Shown here piece by piece: positions 1-8,207 of a stretch of 64,000 bases of DNA. Made by a program: the position numbers and the translations under genes. The notes under the pieces were generated by a model, which was not told the origin of the DNA, ran no database searches, and was given only the letters and a program-made list of their open reading frames with translations. Every line of letters begins with the position of its first letter. Position 1 is the stretch's first letter. The stretch is taken from contig NZ_JNXE01000022.1 of NCBI RefSeq assembly GCF_000716605.1, forward strand, positions 1 through 64,000, given 5' to 3'. Source of the DNA: Streptomyces sp. NRRL F-525 (GTDB lineage Bacteria > Actinomycetota > Actinomycetes > Streptomycetales > Streptomycetaceae).

Positions 1-495
1 CCCCCCCCGCCCCGCCCCCTCCCGCACTCCCGCGCGATCGCCCTCGCCATCCCCTACCTCGACGTCGACGCCCCGGTCATGCCCCTCCGGCTCGACCGCG
101 GCCACCGGATGTCCGCACCGCCGGGCGACGACCCGAAGCGGGTGGGCTGGTACGCCGACGGGCCCTCCCCGGGCGAGCAGGGCACCGCCGTCGCCGTCGG
201 CCACCTCGACACCATGACCGGCCCGGCCGTCTTCGCCGGCCTGGGCGAACTCAAGCCAGACCACGTGGTCGAGGTGCGGCGCGCCGACGGACGGACCGCC
301 GTCTACACGGTCGACGCGGTACGGACGTACGAGAAGGCGCACTTCCCCGACCGGGAGGTCTACGGCGCCCGCGGGCGACCGGAGTTGCGTCTGATCACCT
401 GCGGCGGCGGTTACGACCGCAGGACCGGCTACACGGGCAACACCGTCGTCTTCGCCCATCTCGTCGCGATGCGTGAGCGCGCCCGAACTGGCTGA
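1..495 (+). CDS. class F sortase, 5' end missing
   Basis: The reading frame is open from the first base of the window, so the N-terminus (signal peptide or membrane anchor) lies upstream. The visible part carries sortase-fold hallmarks: a GHLD stretch with the catalytic-type His at about 205, then a strand ending in LITCGG with the candidate nucleophilic Cys, about 25 residues before the C-terminus. The short fold without C-terminal extras fits class F, the actinobacterial group, rather than the class E enzymes that anchor chaplins. Sortases are membrane-bound transpeptidases that cleave LPxTG-like signals of surface proteins. No substrate gene is adjacent. The first 25 bases are almost pure C. 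Family assignment is good; substrate is unknown. Confidence 0.85.
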   Translation, partial: PPPPRPLPHSRAIALAIPYLDVDAPVMPLRLDRGHRMSAPPGDDPKRVGWYADGPSPGEQGTAVAVGHLDTMTGPAVFAGLGELKPDHVVEVRRADGRTAVYTVDAVRTYEKAHFPDREVYGARGRPELRLITCGGGYDRRTGYTGNTVVFAHLVAMRERARTG

Positions 496-669
496 AGATG
501 ACCGTCCGTTTTCTCACCACCCGGACCGACACGCCCGATCCCGTCCGGTCTCTTCCCCCGGGTGCGCACATTCCGTTAGCTTCCGTGACTCACAAGCCTC
601 GTACGACCCGTGCGAGGTGTCCGGATCGCGGAGCACCGTCGCCCAAGTGAGCCCCCGGGGGCACTCGTC

Positions 670-2004
670 ATGACACGCGCCATCTCCCTGCACGACGTGA
701 GCAAGGCCTACGCGCGAGGCGTCCGCGTGGTGGACCGGCTGTCGCTGGACATCGCGCCGGGGGAGTTCCTCGTCCTGCTCGGGCCGTCCGGGTGCGGCAA
801 GTCGACCGTGCTGAGGATGATCGCCGGCCTGGAGCAGATCGACGAGGGCGACTTAAGACTCGACGGCGAGTACGCCAACGAACTCGCCCCCTCGGAACGG
901 GACATGGCGATGGTGTTCCAGAACTTCGCCCTCTACCCGAGCATGACCAGCCGCGACAACATCGGCTTCCCGCTGCGCATCGAGACCCCCGGCGAGGACC
1001 CGCGCGCCCGCGTCGACGCGACCGCCCGCATGCTCGGCATCGAGGACCTCCTGGAACGCTTCCCGAGCCAGCTCTCCGGCGGCGAACGCCAGCGCGTCGC
1101 CATGGGCCGGGCCATCGCCCGCCACCCCTCCGCGTTCCTGATGGACGAGCCGCTCTCCAACCTCGACGCGAAACTCCGCAACCACCTCCGCGCCGAAATA
1201 TCCTCCCTCACCCGCAAGTTGGGCGTCACCACGGTCTACGTCACCCACGACCAGGCCGAGGCCATGTCGCTCGGCGACCGGGTCGCCGTCCTGCGCGGCG
1301 GGGTCCTCCAGCAGGTCGGCACCCCGCGCTCGGTGTACGCGCTGCCCCGCAACGTCTTCGTCGCCGCGTTCATCGGCACCCCGCGCATCAACCTCCTGCG
1401 CGGCCTGGTCCGGGCCCCGTTGGACGGCGCGATGACCATCAGTCTCGGCAAGCAGTACCTCCGGCTGCCCGAACCCCTGTGCCTGGACCACCAGTTGCTC
1501 CGCGTCCAGCAGGGCCGCGAGGTCATCGTCGGCCTGCGTTCCGAGGCCATCCGTATCGCCAAGCCCGCCGCGGCCCGCCCCGGTGAGGTGGCGATCAGCG
1601 GCCTGGTCGAGCACGTGGAGTTCCAGGGCCACGAGGTCCTCGTCCACTTCAACACCGGCTCCCGGCCCGCCGTCGTACCGGAGTTGGAGGCCCCGCGCAC
1701 GGCCCGCCCGGTCCGCCGCCGCCGACGCGAGGGCGGTGTCCTGGACCGGCTGCGGGGACGCGCGGGCGCACTGCGCGCCGGACCGGTGGTGGTCCTGGAC
1801 CCGTCGACGGTCCCGGAATCCGACCCCGTGCCGCCCGAGGGCCGCCTCCCCGGCGACCTCGTCGTCCGCACCACCCCCGACATCGAACTCCGCCACGGCA
1901 TGCACGTCCCGCTCCTCGTCGACATCGCCCACCTGTTCGTCTTCGACCAGCACGGCGAACGGATCTCACCGGCCCCGGCGCGGCTGCCCGACCTGGAGGA
2001 GTGA
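670..2004 (+). CDS. CUT1-type ABC transporter ATP-binding protein with in-frame TTA codon
   Basis: A 444-residue ABC ATPase. Walker A GPSGCGKST is near residue 40, followed by the Q-loop (VFQNFALYP), signature LSGGERQR, Walker B FLMDEP and the H-loop Thr-His. After about residue 240 comes an OB/TOBE-like regulatory part typical of MalK/UgpC/MsiK importers. An Arg-rich insert (PVRRRRREGG) interrupts this C-terminal part. ATG at 670 was chosen because homology begins there; an in-frame GTG at 610 adds 20 residues that fit nothing. No permease or binding protein is nearby, so it is an orphan ATPase that may serve distant sugar systems. Leu62 is encoded by TTA (853-855) followed by the rare AGA, which would make translation depend on bldA tRNA in Streptomyces. 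Confidence 0.9.
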   Translation: MTRAISLHDVSKAYARGVRVVDRLSLDIAPGEFLVLLGPSGCGKSTVLRMIAGLEQIDEGDLRLDGEYANELAPSERDMAMVFQNFALYPSMTSRDNIGFPLRIETPGEDPRARVDATARMLGIEDLLERFPSQLSGGERQRVAMGRAIARHPSAFLMDEPLSNLDAKLRNHLRAEISSLTRKLGVTTVYVTHDQAEAMSLGDRVAVLRGGVLQQVGTPRSVYALPRNVFVAAFIGTPRINLLRGLVRAPLDGAMTISLGKQYLRLPEPLCLDHQLLRVQQGREVIVGLRSEAIRIAKPAAARPGEVAISGLVEHVEFQGHEVLVHFNTGSRPAVVPELEAPRTARPVRRRRREGGVLDRLRGRAGALRAGPVVVLDPSTVPESDPVPPEGRLPGDLVVRTTPDIELRHGMHVPLLVDIAHLFVFDQHGERISPAPARLPDLEE

Positions 2005-2024
2005 CGCCCGGTACGGATAGGTGC

Positions 2025-2489
2025 ATGACCCTGCACTTCACCCGAAACCGGGCAGCCCTCGCGACCGCCGGCCTCCTCCTCGCCGCAGCGGCCCCCACCG
2101 CCTACGCGAGCCTCGACACCGAAACCGCGCCCGCGATCGCCCCCGCGCCGACGCGCGGAACGCCGTACGTCGAGACGCAGCTCTTCTTCGGCACCGAGCG
2201 GCCGGACGGTGGACCGGCCGTCACGGACGGGCAGTTCATGGGCTTCGTCGACAAGGAGGTCACGCCCGACTTCCCGGACGGGCTCACCGTGCAGAACGGG
2301 CGCGGGCAGTGGCGGGACGCGAACGGGAAGATCGAGAAGGAGCGGTCGTACGAGCTGATCCTGCTGTATCCGGTGAAGGCGGCGGCCGCGAACGACCGGA
2401 AGATCGAGGAGGTCCGGCGGGCGTACGAGAAGGCCTTCGGGCAGGAGGCGGTGGCCCGGGTGGACGACCGGACCCGGGTTGATTTCTGA
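2025..2489 (+). CDS. DUF3574 domain secreted protein
   Basis: A 154-residue protein starting at ATG 2025, 20 bp after the ABC ATPase gene and probably co-transcribed with it. Residues 1-28 form a signal peptide: RNR, a Leu/Ala-rich core and an AYA-S cleavage-like site. The mature part (ETQLFFGT, then a central acidic turn and the RSYELILLYP strand) matches the DUF3574 family, small alpha/beta proteins of unknown function exported by many actinobacteria and proteobacteria. A GTG at 2001 overlaps the ATPase stop and would put charged residues before the signal, so ATG 2025 is preferred. Nothing in the sequence gives a biochemical role. Confidence 0.8.
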   Translation: MTLHFTRNRAALATAGLLLAAAAPTAYASLDTETAPAIAPAPTRGTPYVETQLFFGTERPDGGPAVTDGQFMGFVDKEVTPDFPDGLTVQNGRGQWRDANGKIEKERSYELILLYPVKAAAANDRKIEEVRRAYEKAFGQEAVARVDDRTRVDF

Positions 2490-2552
2490 GGTGCCCGCAC
2501 CTCGACTTCTGTGGTCTCCGCGCGTCCGTGACCCGGGGTCTCTGGCGCCGGA

Positions 2553-2571
2553 AAACTAACACCGCTAGTTT
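2553..2571. promoter_or_regulatory. palindromic operator upstream of aldehyde dehydrogenase
   Basis: AAACTAACACCGCTAGTTT is a 19-bp near-perfect palindrome ending 39 bp before the aldehyde dehydrogenase ATG. Its reverse complement matches 16 of 19 bases of the palindrome at 9874-9892, which lies between a TetR gene and an acyl-CoA dehydrogenase gene. The AT-rich arms stand out from the GC-rich surroundings. It is inferred to be the binding site of the TetR encoded at 9208-9846. Confidence 0.6.
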
Positions 2572-2610
2572 GTGAGGCGGACGACGACGTCACGCCCGGG
2601 AGGCAGCACG

Positions 2611-3999
2611 ATGAAGGCACACGACGGCATGTACATCGACGGCGCCTGGCGCCCCGCCGCGAGCGGGGACACCATCGACGTGGTGAACCCGGTCGACGAG
2701 CAGGTGATCGACCGTGTCCCGGCCGGTACCGCCGCGGACATCGACACCGCCGTACGCGCCGCCCGTGCCGCTCTCCCGGGCTGGGCCGCGACCCCGCCCG
2801 CCGAACGCGCTGCCCAACTCGCCTCCCTGCGGGACGTGTTGGCGGCCCGCAAGGACGAGATCGCCGAGACGGTCACCGCCGAACTGGGCTCACCGCTCGC
2901 CTTCTCGCAGGCCGTCCACGCGAGCGTGCCGATCGCGGTCGCGGGTTCGTACGCCGAACTCGCCGCGACCCACGCCTTCGAGGAGAAGGTCGGCAATTCG
3001 ACGGTCTACCAGGAACCCATCGGCGTGGTCGGCGCGATCACCCCCTGGAACTACCCCCTCCACCAGATCGTCGCCAAGGTCGCCCCCGCCCTCGCGGCAG
3101 GCTGCACGGTGGTGCTCAAGCCCGCCGAAGACACCCCGCTCACCGCCCAGTTGTTCGCCGAGGCGGTCGACGAGGCGGGCATCCCGGCGGGCGTCTTCAA
3201 CCTGGTGACGGGCCTGGGTCCGGTGGCCGGCCAGGCGTTGGCCGAACACCCCGGCGTCGACCTCGTCTCCTTCACCGGCTCCACGGCCGTGGGCCGCCAG
3301 ATCGGCGCGACGGCCGGTGCCGCGGTGAAGAAGGTCGCCCTCGAACTGGGCGGCAAGTCCGCCAACGTCATCCTCCCGAGCGCCGACCTCGCCAAGGCCG
3401 TCAACGTCGGTGTCGCCAACGTGATGTCCAACTCCGGCCAGACGTGCAGTGCTTGGACCCGGATGCTGGTCCATCGCGACCAGTACGACGAGGCGGTGGA
3501 GCTGGCCGCGACGGCCGCCGCCAAGTACGGCGCCCGCATCGGCCCGGTGGTGAACGCCAAGCAGCGGGCCAGGGTGCGGAGTTACATCGAGAAGGGCGTC
3601 GCGGAGGGCGCGCGCCTGGTGGCGGGCGGCCCCGAATCCCCGTCCCCGCAGGGCTACTTCATCAGCCCGACCGTATTCGCCGACGTGACCCCCGACATGA
3701 CGATCGCCCAGGAGGAGATCTTCGGCCCGGTCCTGACGATCCTCCGCTACGACGACGAGGACGACGCCGTGCGTATCGCCAACGGCACCGTGTACGGCCT
3801 CGCGGGTGCGGTGTGGGCCGGTGAGGAGGCCGAAGCGGTGGCGTTCGCGCGGAGGTTGGAGACCGGGCAGGTGGACATCAACGGCGGGCGGTTCAACCCC
3901 CGTGCGCCGTTCGGGGGTTACAAGCAGTCGGGTGTCGGCCGGGAACTCGGCGCGCACGGGCTGTCCGAGTACCTCCAGACCAAGTCCCTTCAGTTCTAG
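2611..3999 (+). CDS. aldehyde dehydrogenase family protein
   Basis: A 462-residue NAD(P)-dependent aldehyde dehydrogenase that oxidises an aldehyde to its acid in the cytoplasm. Family motifs are intact: PWNYPLHQ, LKPAEDTP, FTGSTAVG, the general-base region LELGGKSAN, the catalytic Cys in NSGQTCSAW, EEIFGPVL and PFGGYKQSG near the C-terminus. Length is slightly short of the usual 475-500. ATG 2611 follows GGGAGG at a suitable spacing; homology starts at MYIDG. It is followed at 37 bp by a Zn alcohol dehydrogenase, so the pair could run alcohol to aldehyde to acid. A TetR-type palindrome sits just upstream. The substrate cannot be read from sequence. Confidence 0.93.
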   Translation: MKAHDGMYIDGAWRPAASGDTIDVVNPVDEQVIDRVPAGTAADIDTAVRAARAALPGWAATPPAERAAQLASLRDVLAARKDEIAETVTAELGSPLAFSQAVHASVPIAVAGSYAELAATHAFEEKVGNSTVYQEPIGVVGAITPWNYPLHQIVAKVAPALAAGCTVVLKPAEDTPLTAQLFAEAVDEAGIPAGVFNLVTGLGPVAGQALAEHPGVDLVSFTGSTAVGRQIGATAGAAVKKVALELGGKSANVILPSADLAKAVNVGVANVMSNSGQTCSAWTRMLVHRDQYDEAVELAATAAAKYGARIGPVVNAKQRARVRSYIEKGVAEGARLVAGGPESPSPQGYFISPTVFADVTPDMTIAQEEIFGPVLTILRYDDEDDAVRIANGTVYGLAGAVWAGEEAEAVAFARRLETGQVDINGGRFNPRAPFGGYKQSGVGRELGAHGLSEYLQTKSLQF

Positions 4000-4026
4000 C
4001 CCTGTCAGCCCTGTCAGCCCTGTCAG
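4000..4026 (+). repeat. three perfect 9-bp tandem repeats in an intercistronic gap
   Basis: CCCTGTCAG occurs three times head to tail directly after the aldehyde dehydrogenase stop codon. The last unit runs into GAGG, so its terminal AG completes the AGGAGG ribosome site of the alcohol dehydrogenase gene. Copy number would change the stop-to-start distance in 9-bp steps. Confidence 0.85.
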
Positions 4027-4036
4027 GAGGCCTCAC

Positions 4037-5119
4037 ATGGTCCGCGCCGCCGTACTGCCCGCCGTGGGCGCTCCGTTGGAGATCGCCGAGATCGACCTCC
4101 CGGACCCCGGCCCCGGCCAGGTCCGCATCCGCCTCGCCGCCGCCGGGGTCTGCCACTCCGACCTGTCCCTGACCAACGGCACGATGCGCGTGCCGGTACC
4201 GGCGGTCCTGGGCCACGAGGGCGCGGGCACGGTAGTAGCCGTGGGGGAGGGCGTCACGCATGTCTCACCCGGCGCCCCGGTCATCCTCAACTGGGCCCCG
4301 TCCTGCGGCACTTGCCACGCCTGCACCCTGGGTGAGGTCTGGCTCTGCGCCAACGCGCTCAACGGCGCGGCGGACGTCTACGCCCACCGCGCCTCCGACG
4401 GCAGCGACCTCCACCCCGGCCTGAACGTGGCGGCGTTCGCGGAGGAGACGGTCGTAGCGGCGTCCTGTGTCCTGCCGCTCCCGGAGGGCATCCCGCTGAC
4501 GGACGCGGCCCTCCTCGGCTGCGCGGTCCTCACCGGCTACGGCGCGATCCACCACTCGGCGCGGGTGCGGGAGGGCGAGACGGTCGCGGTCTTCGGCGTC
4601 GGCGGGGTAGGCCTGGCCACCCTCCAGTCGGCCCGGATCGCGGGCGCCACGACGATCGTCGCCGTCGACGTCTCCCCGGAGAAGGAGGAGTTGGCCCGCG
4701 CGGCCGGGGCGACGGACTACGTGGTCGCCTCCGAGAACACGGCCCGGGAGATCCGCGCCCTCACCGGAAAACAAGGTGTGGATGTCGCCGTGGAGTGCGT
4801 GGGCCGCGCGGTCACCATCCGCACGGCCTGGGAGTCCACCCGCAGAGGTGGACGTACGACGGTCGTAGGCATCGGCGGCAAGGACCAGCAGGTCACCTTC
4901 AACGCCCTCGAACTCTTCCACTGGGGCCGGACGTTGAGCGGCTGTGTCTACGGCAACTCCGACCCGGCGAAGGACGTACCGGTGCTCGCCGAGCATGTCC
5001 GGGCCGGACGGCTGGACTTGGGGGCGCTGGTGACGGAACGGATCGGACTGGACGGGATTCCGGGGGCGTTCGAGAACATGGTGGCGGGGAAGGGGGGACG
5101 GGCGCTGGTCGTGTTCTGA
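4037..5119 (+). CDS. Zn-dependent alcohol dehydrogenase (MDR family)
   Basis: A 360-residue medium-chain dehydrogenase. The catalytic Zn ligands are in GVCHSD (Cys, about residue 38) and LGHEGAG (His-Glu), with a third at CAVLTGYGA. A structural Zn lobe (CGTCHAC then C of WLCAN) is present, and the Rossmann motif is GVGGVG. The layout resembles class III/NDMA-type alcohol dehydrogenases of actinobacteria, which use NAD or mycothiol-linked cofactors, but which one cannot be told here. ATG 4037 has AGGAGG seven bases upstream. It is almost certainly in an operon with the preceding aldehyde dehydrogenase, giving a two-step alcohol oxidation module under the palindrome at 2553-2571. Confidence 0.92.
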   Translation: MVRAAVLPAVGAPLEIAEIDLPDPGPGQVRIRLAAAGVCHSDLSLTNGTMRVPVPAVLGHEGAGTVVAVGEGVTHVSPGAPVILNWAPSCGTCHACTLGEVWLCANALNGAADVYAHRASDGSDLHPGLNVAAFAEETVVAASCVLPLPEGIPLTDAALLGCAVLTGYGAIHHSARVREGETVAVFGVGGVGLATLQSARIAGATTIVAVDVSPEKEELARAAGATDYVVASENTAREIRALTGKQGVDVAVECVGRAVTIRTAWESTRRGGRTTVVGIGGKDQQVTFNALELFHWGRTLSGCVYGNSDPAKDVPVLAEHVRAGRLDLGALVTERIGLDGIPGAFENMVAGKGGRALVVF

Positions 5120-5165
5120 ACGGCCCTGTCCGCCCGCACCGGCGGTTCAGGCTCAACGCCCTTGC

Positions 5166-6113
5166 CTACGGCACCTGTTCGGGCTGCGGCTCATCCGTCG
5201 CCGCAGCCTGCTTCGCCCGCGCCCGCGCCTTCGCGCCCGGCCGGGACCGCGACACAGCCACGCCCGCCAGACACAGCACCCCGCCCCCCAGCGTGAGCAA
5301 CCCCGGTACCTCACCCAGCGCCAGCCACGACATCAGGACGACCAGCGCGGGTACCGCGTACGTGGTCGCGCCCATCTTGCTGGCGGTCGTACGGGCGAGG
5401 GCGTAGGCCCAGGTGGTGAAGGCGAGGGCGGTCGGGAAGACGCCCAGGTAGACCATGTTGAGGGTGGCGGAGACGGGCGCGTCGCCGGCCTGATCGACAA
5501 GCTGCCCGGCGAACGGCAGGCACATCACCGCCCCGACGAGACACCCGAACGTCGTCACCTGGAGCGCGCTGGCCCGGGCGAGGGCCGGTTTCTGGGCGAC
5601 GACCCCACCGGCGTACGCGACCGCCGCGAGCAGGCACAGCACCACACCGAGTACGGACGAACCGCCGTCCCCGGACATGGACAGCCCCACGGTCACCGCG
5701 CCCGCGAACGACACCGCCATCCCCGCGAGCAGCCGCGGCGGCATCGCGTCACCGAGCAGCCGCGAGCCGAGCAGGGCGATGAGGATCGGCCCGATGTTCA
5801 CGACGAGGGCGGCGGTACCGGCGTCGACCTGCTGCTCGCCCCAGTTCAGGACGACCATGTAGAACCCGAACCACAGCACGCCCGAGATCGCGATCCCCCG
5901 CCAGGCGGACCGCGGCGGCACCCCTTCCCGCCGTACGAGAGAGAGCACCCCCAGCGCCAGCGCCGCGCTCGCCAGCCGCCCCAGCGCCAGCGCGCCCGGC
6001 GAGTAGGCGGACCCCGCGCTCCGGATGGACACGAACGCCGAGGCCCACAGGACGACGGTGACGACCGCGGCTGCGGCGGCTGCCCGTTCGGCACGGGGGA
6101 GGGATTTCGTCAT
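5166..6113 (-). CDS. EamA/DMT-family transporter
   Basis: A 315-residue integral membrane protein with about ten hydrophobic helices arranged as two EamA repeats (WASAFVSIRSAG in the first helix, and a second repeat beginning near AQKPALARA). DMT exporters of this RhaT/YdcZ-like type move small metabolites or drugs out of the cell; the substrate is unknown. ATG at 6113 was chosen over an upstream in-frame start because the preceding 50 residues are polar and unlike a leader. It converges on the alcohol dehydrogenase gene with a 46-bp gap and diverges from the formamidase-like gene. The C-terminal tail is basic and Ala-rich. Confidence 0.88.
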   Translation of the reverse strand: MTKSLPRAERAAAAAAVVTVVLWASAFVSIRSAGSAYSPGALALGRLASAALALGVLSLVRREGVPPRSAWRGIAISGVLWFGFYMVVLNWGEQQVDAGTAALVVNIGPILIALLGSRLLGDAMPPRLLAGMAVSFAGAVTVGLSMSGDGGSSVLGVVLCLLAAVAYAGGVVAQKPALARASALQVTTFGCLVGAVMCLPFAGQLVDQAGDAPVSATLNMVYLGVFPTALAFTTWAYALARTTASKMGATTYAVPALVVLMSWLALGEVPGLLTLGGGVLCLAGVAVSRSRPGAKARARAKQAAATDEPQPEQVP

Positions 6114-6304
6114 GCGTTCGAGGTTAGGCGGCGGCGGGACCGTACCGCTGGCGGAAATCGGACGCGATCGTCGGGGGCGGTTGGTGATGCCTTCGGGGTC
6201 ATTTTTATTGCCTATCAGGCTTGACGGTGAAGCCGGTCGAAGGGCAGAGTCCGGAAGACGCGACGACACGCGACGACACGTACCGACAGGTGAGGACGGG
6301 TCCG

Positions 6305-7237
6305 ATGAGCCACCACTCCGTACCGCAGCAAGTGCATCGCCTGTGGTCGACCGAGCACGAGCCCGTGCTGGAGGTCGAGGACGGCGACACCGTGTCGTTC
6401 GACCTCACCGAGGCGACGGACGGACAGTTCGACCCGACGTCGACCGTGGAGGCGGTGGCCGGTTTCGACTGGGACCGCGTCTATCCACTCGCCGGACCGA
6501 TCGTCGTCAAGCACGCCGAGCCCGGCGACGTCCTGGAAGTGGAGTTCCTGGAACTGCGGTCCGTCGACTGGGGCTGGACAGCCGTACTCCCCGGACTCGG
6601 CCTGCTCACCGAGGACTTCCCGGACGCGCACCTCCACCTGTGGGATCTGACCGGCGGAGACACGGCCAACTTCCTCGACGTGGCCGACATCCCAATCCGC
6701 CCTTTCTGCGGGGTGGTTGGGGTCTGCCCGGACGTCACCGAACCCCAAAGCGTCCTGCCCCCGGGCCACTTCGGCGGCAACGTCGACTGCAAGGACCTCG
6801 TCGTCGGCACCAGGCTCTACCTCCCGATCCAGGTCTCCGGCGCCCGCCTCAGCCTCGGCGATCCCCACGCGGCCCAGGGCGACGGGGAGTTGTGCGTCAG
6901 CGCGATCGAGGCGTCCTTGTCGGGCGCGGCCCGTATCCGTCTGCACAAGGGCCGCCGCATCCCGGCCCCCCAGTTCGAGACGCCGGGCCCCCTCCACCCG
7001 GACCCCGCCCGAGCCGGCCACTACGCCACGATGGGCGTAGCCCCCGACCTCATGCGCGCGGCCCAGGACGCGACCCGAGCCATGATCGACCACCTGGGCA
7101 CCCGCTACGGCCTCGCCCCGATCGACGCCTACGTCCTGTGCAGCGTCGCCGTAGACCTACGGATCACCGAGGTCGTGGACGCCCCCAACTGGATAGTCAC
7201 GGCCCACCTGCCAAAGGCGATACTCCGGTCCCTTTGA
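6305..7237 (+). CDS. acetamidase/formamidase family protein
   Basis: A 310-residue member of the FmdA/AmdA family, cytoplasmic amidohydrolases releasing ammonia from formamide or short amides. Visible family features are EPGDVLEVEFLEL, the PIRPFCGVVGV block, FGGNVDCKDL and GDPHAAQGDGE, which carries metal-binding-type His and Asp. The C-terminal ICYxxC-like region of some relatives appears as DAYVLCSVAVDLRITEVV. ATG 6305 follows a GAGGACGG ribosome site; the GTG at 6221 would add unsupported residues. Two perfect copies of CGACGACACG lie upstream at 6261-6280. No amide transporter is adjacent. Confidence 0.88.
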   Translation: MSHHSVPQQVHRLWSTEHEPVLEVEDGDTVSFDLTEATDGQFDPTSTVEAVAGFDWDRVYPLAGPIVVKHAEPGDVLEVEFLELRSVDWGWTAVLPGLGLLTEDFPDAHLHLWDLTGGDTANFLDVADIPIRPFCGVVGVCPDVTEPQSVLPPGHFGGNVDCKDLVVGTRLYLPIQVSGARLSLGDPHAAQGDGELCVSAIEASLSGAARIRLHKGRRIPAPQFETPGPLHPDPARAGHYATMGVAPDLMRAAQDATRAMIDHLGTRYGLAPIDAYVLCSVAVDLRITEVVDAPNWIVTAHLPKAILRSL

Positions 7238-7256
7238 GGCATGGGGTGGGTTTCGC

Positions 7257-7320
7257 AGGGGCGCGGGGCTGTATCTACTTGCGGCTCCGCCGCGTGGGCG
7301 CGACCAGCCCCAGCGCACGC
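7257..7320 (+). repeat. REP-like intergenic element, copy 1
   Basis: AGGGGCGCGGGG, then a small GCGG..CCGC hairpin, then CGCGACCAGCC. The same two conserved blocks, on the other strand, occur at 24392-24433. Elements of this kind are scattered between genes in Streptomyces chromosomes. It lies in the convergent gap between the formamidase-like gene and the TetR gene, so it could also act as a terminator. Confidence 0.55.
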
Positions 7321-7352
7321 GCACTCGGCACACCACACAAGCCACCCATCCC

Positions 7353-8102
7353 CTAGGAATCCGTCGCCCGTCCGACGCGGCGGCGACGCGCTCGCTGTCG
7401 GCAGGTCGCTCCGCAGTAGCGGGCCGGGCGGCCGGTGGACCGGGCCTCAAGCCGGACCCCGCACTCCTCGCACCGCGGCGCCGCGTGAAGGGTGCCGGGC
7501 GCGTCACGAAATACCCCTCCTTCCGTGACGGACGCGGGACTCCGCAGGCTCTCCAGCGCCAGCCGCACCATGCGGGTGCCGCCGTTCCGGTCGCGGTGTG
7601 CGGCCCAGATCGTCACGCATCCGACGAGGAGCGCGGCGACATCGTCCGCGCTGACGTCCGTGCGGACCCCGCCGGCCCGCTGGGCCGCGCGGAGCAGTTC
7701 ATCGAGTGCCTGGCGGAACCGTCGCGCCGACGCGGTCAGCCGGGGGCGCGGCCAGCTCGTTTCCGTGGTCAAGGCGTCGCAGGCGTGCTTGCGCCCGTGG
7801 GACGTGTCGACGACTTCCAGCAGGAAGCCGAAGAAGGCCGCGACAGGGTCCGCGCGGGCCGCCCATCGCCGAGCGGCGTCCACCCGGTTGTCGATCTGCT
7901 GGACGAGTACGGCCTCCAGCAGGATCTCCTTGCTGGGGAAGTGCCGGTAGACGGTGCCGGCGCCGACCCCCGCGTGCCGTGCGATCGTGCCGAGCGAGAC
8001 GTCCAGACCGTGCTCGTCGAAAGCCCGCGAAGCGGCGGCGAGCACCTTCGCGCGGTTACGGCGGGCATCGGCCCGACCGACGTCATGGGGAGGTGCGGTC
8101 AT
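7353..8102 (-). CDS. TetR-family regulator with C-terminal Cys cluster
   Basis: A 249-residue protein. Residues 10-60 form a TetR DNA-binding domain (LAAASRAFDEHGLDVS, then GAGTVYRHFPSKE in the recognition helix). A helical ligand domain follows to about residue 205. The last 35 residues are unusual: CEEC, 16 residues, YCGATC, then an Arg-rich stretch RQRARRRR, giving a C-x2-C-x15-C-x3-C pattern like a small zinc ribbon. TetR proteins normally end with the helical core. It faces the NmrA-like reductase gene across 105 bp and probably represses it. ATG 8102 is the first start before the HTH. The fusion looks real because the frame is continuous and GC3 stays high to the stop. Confidence 0.85.
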   Translation of the reverse strand: MTAPPHDVGRADARRNRAKVLAAASRAFDEHGLDVSLGTIARHAGVGAGTVYRHFPSKEILLEAVLVQQIDNRVDAARRWAARADPVAAFFGFLLEVVDTSHGRKHACDALTTETSWPRPRLTASARRFRQALDELLRAAQRAGGVRTDVSADDVAALLVGCVTIWAAHRDRNGGTRMVRLALESLRSPASVTEGGVFRDAPGTLHAAPRCEECGVRLEARSTGRPARYCGATCRQRARRRRVGRATDS

Positions 8103-8207
8103 GTCACGTAATCCCTTGTCCGCCGGACTCAACCGGGTGCAGCATTCCACATCGACCCCGGGCCGAGCCCAACCGTGCCCACCGACAAGCCCGGGGCGGA
8201 GGACGAC

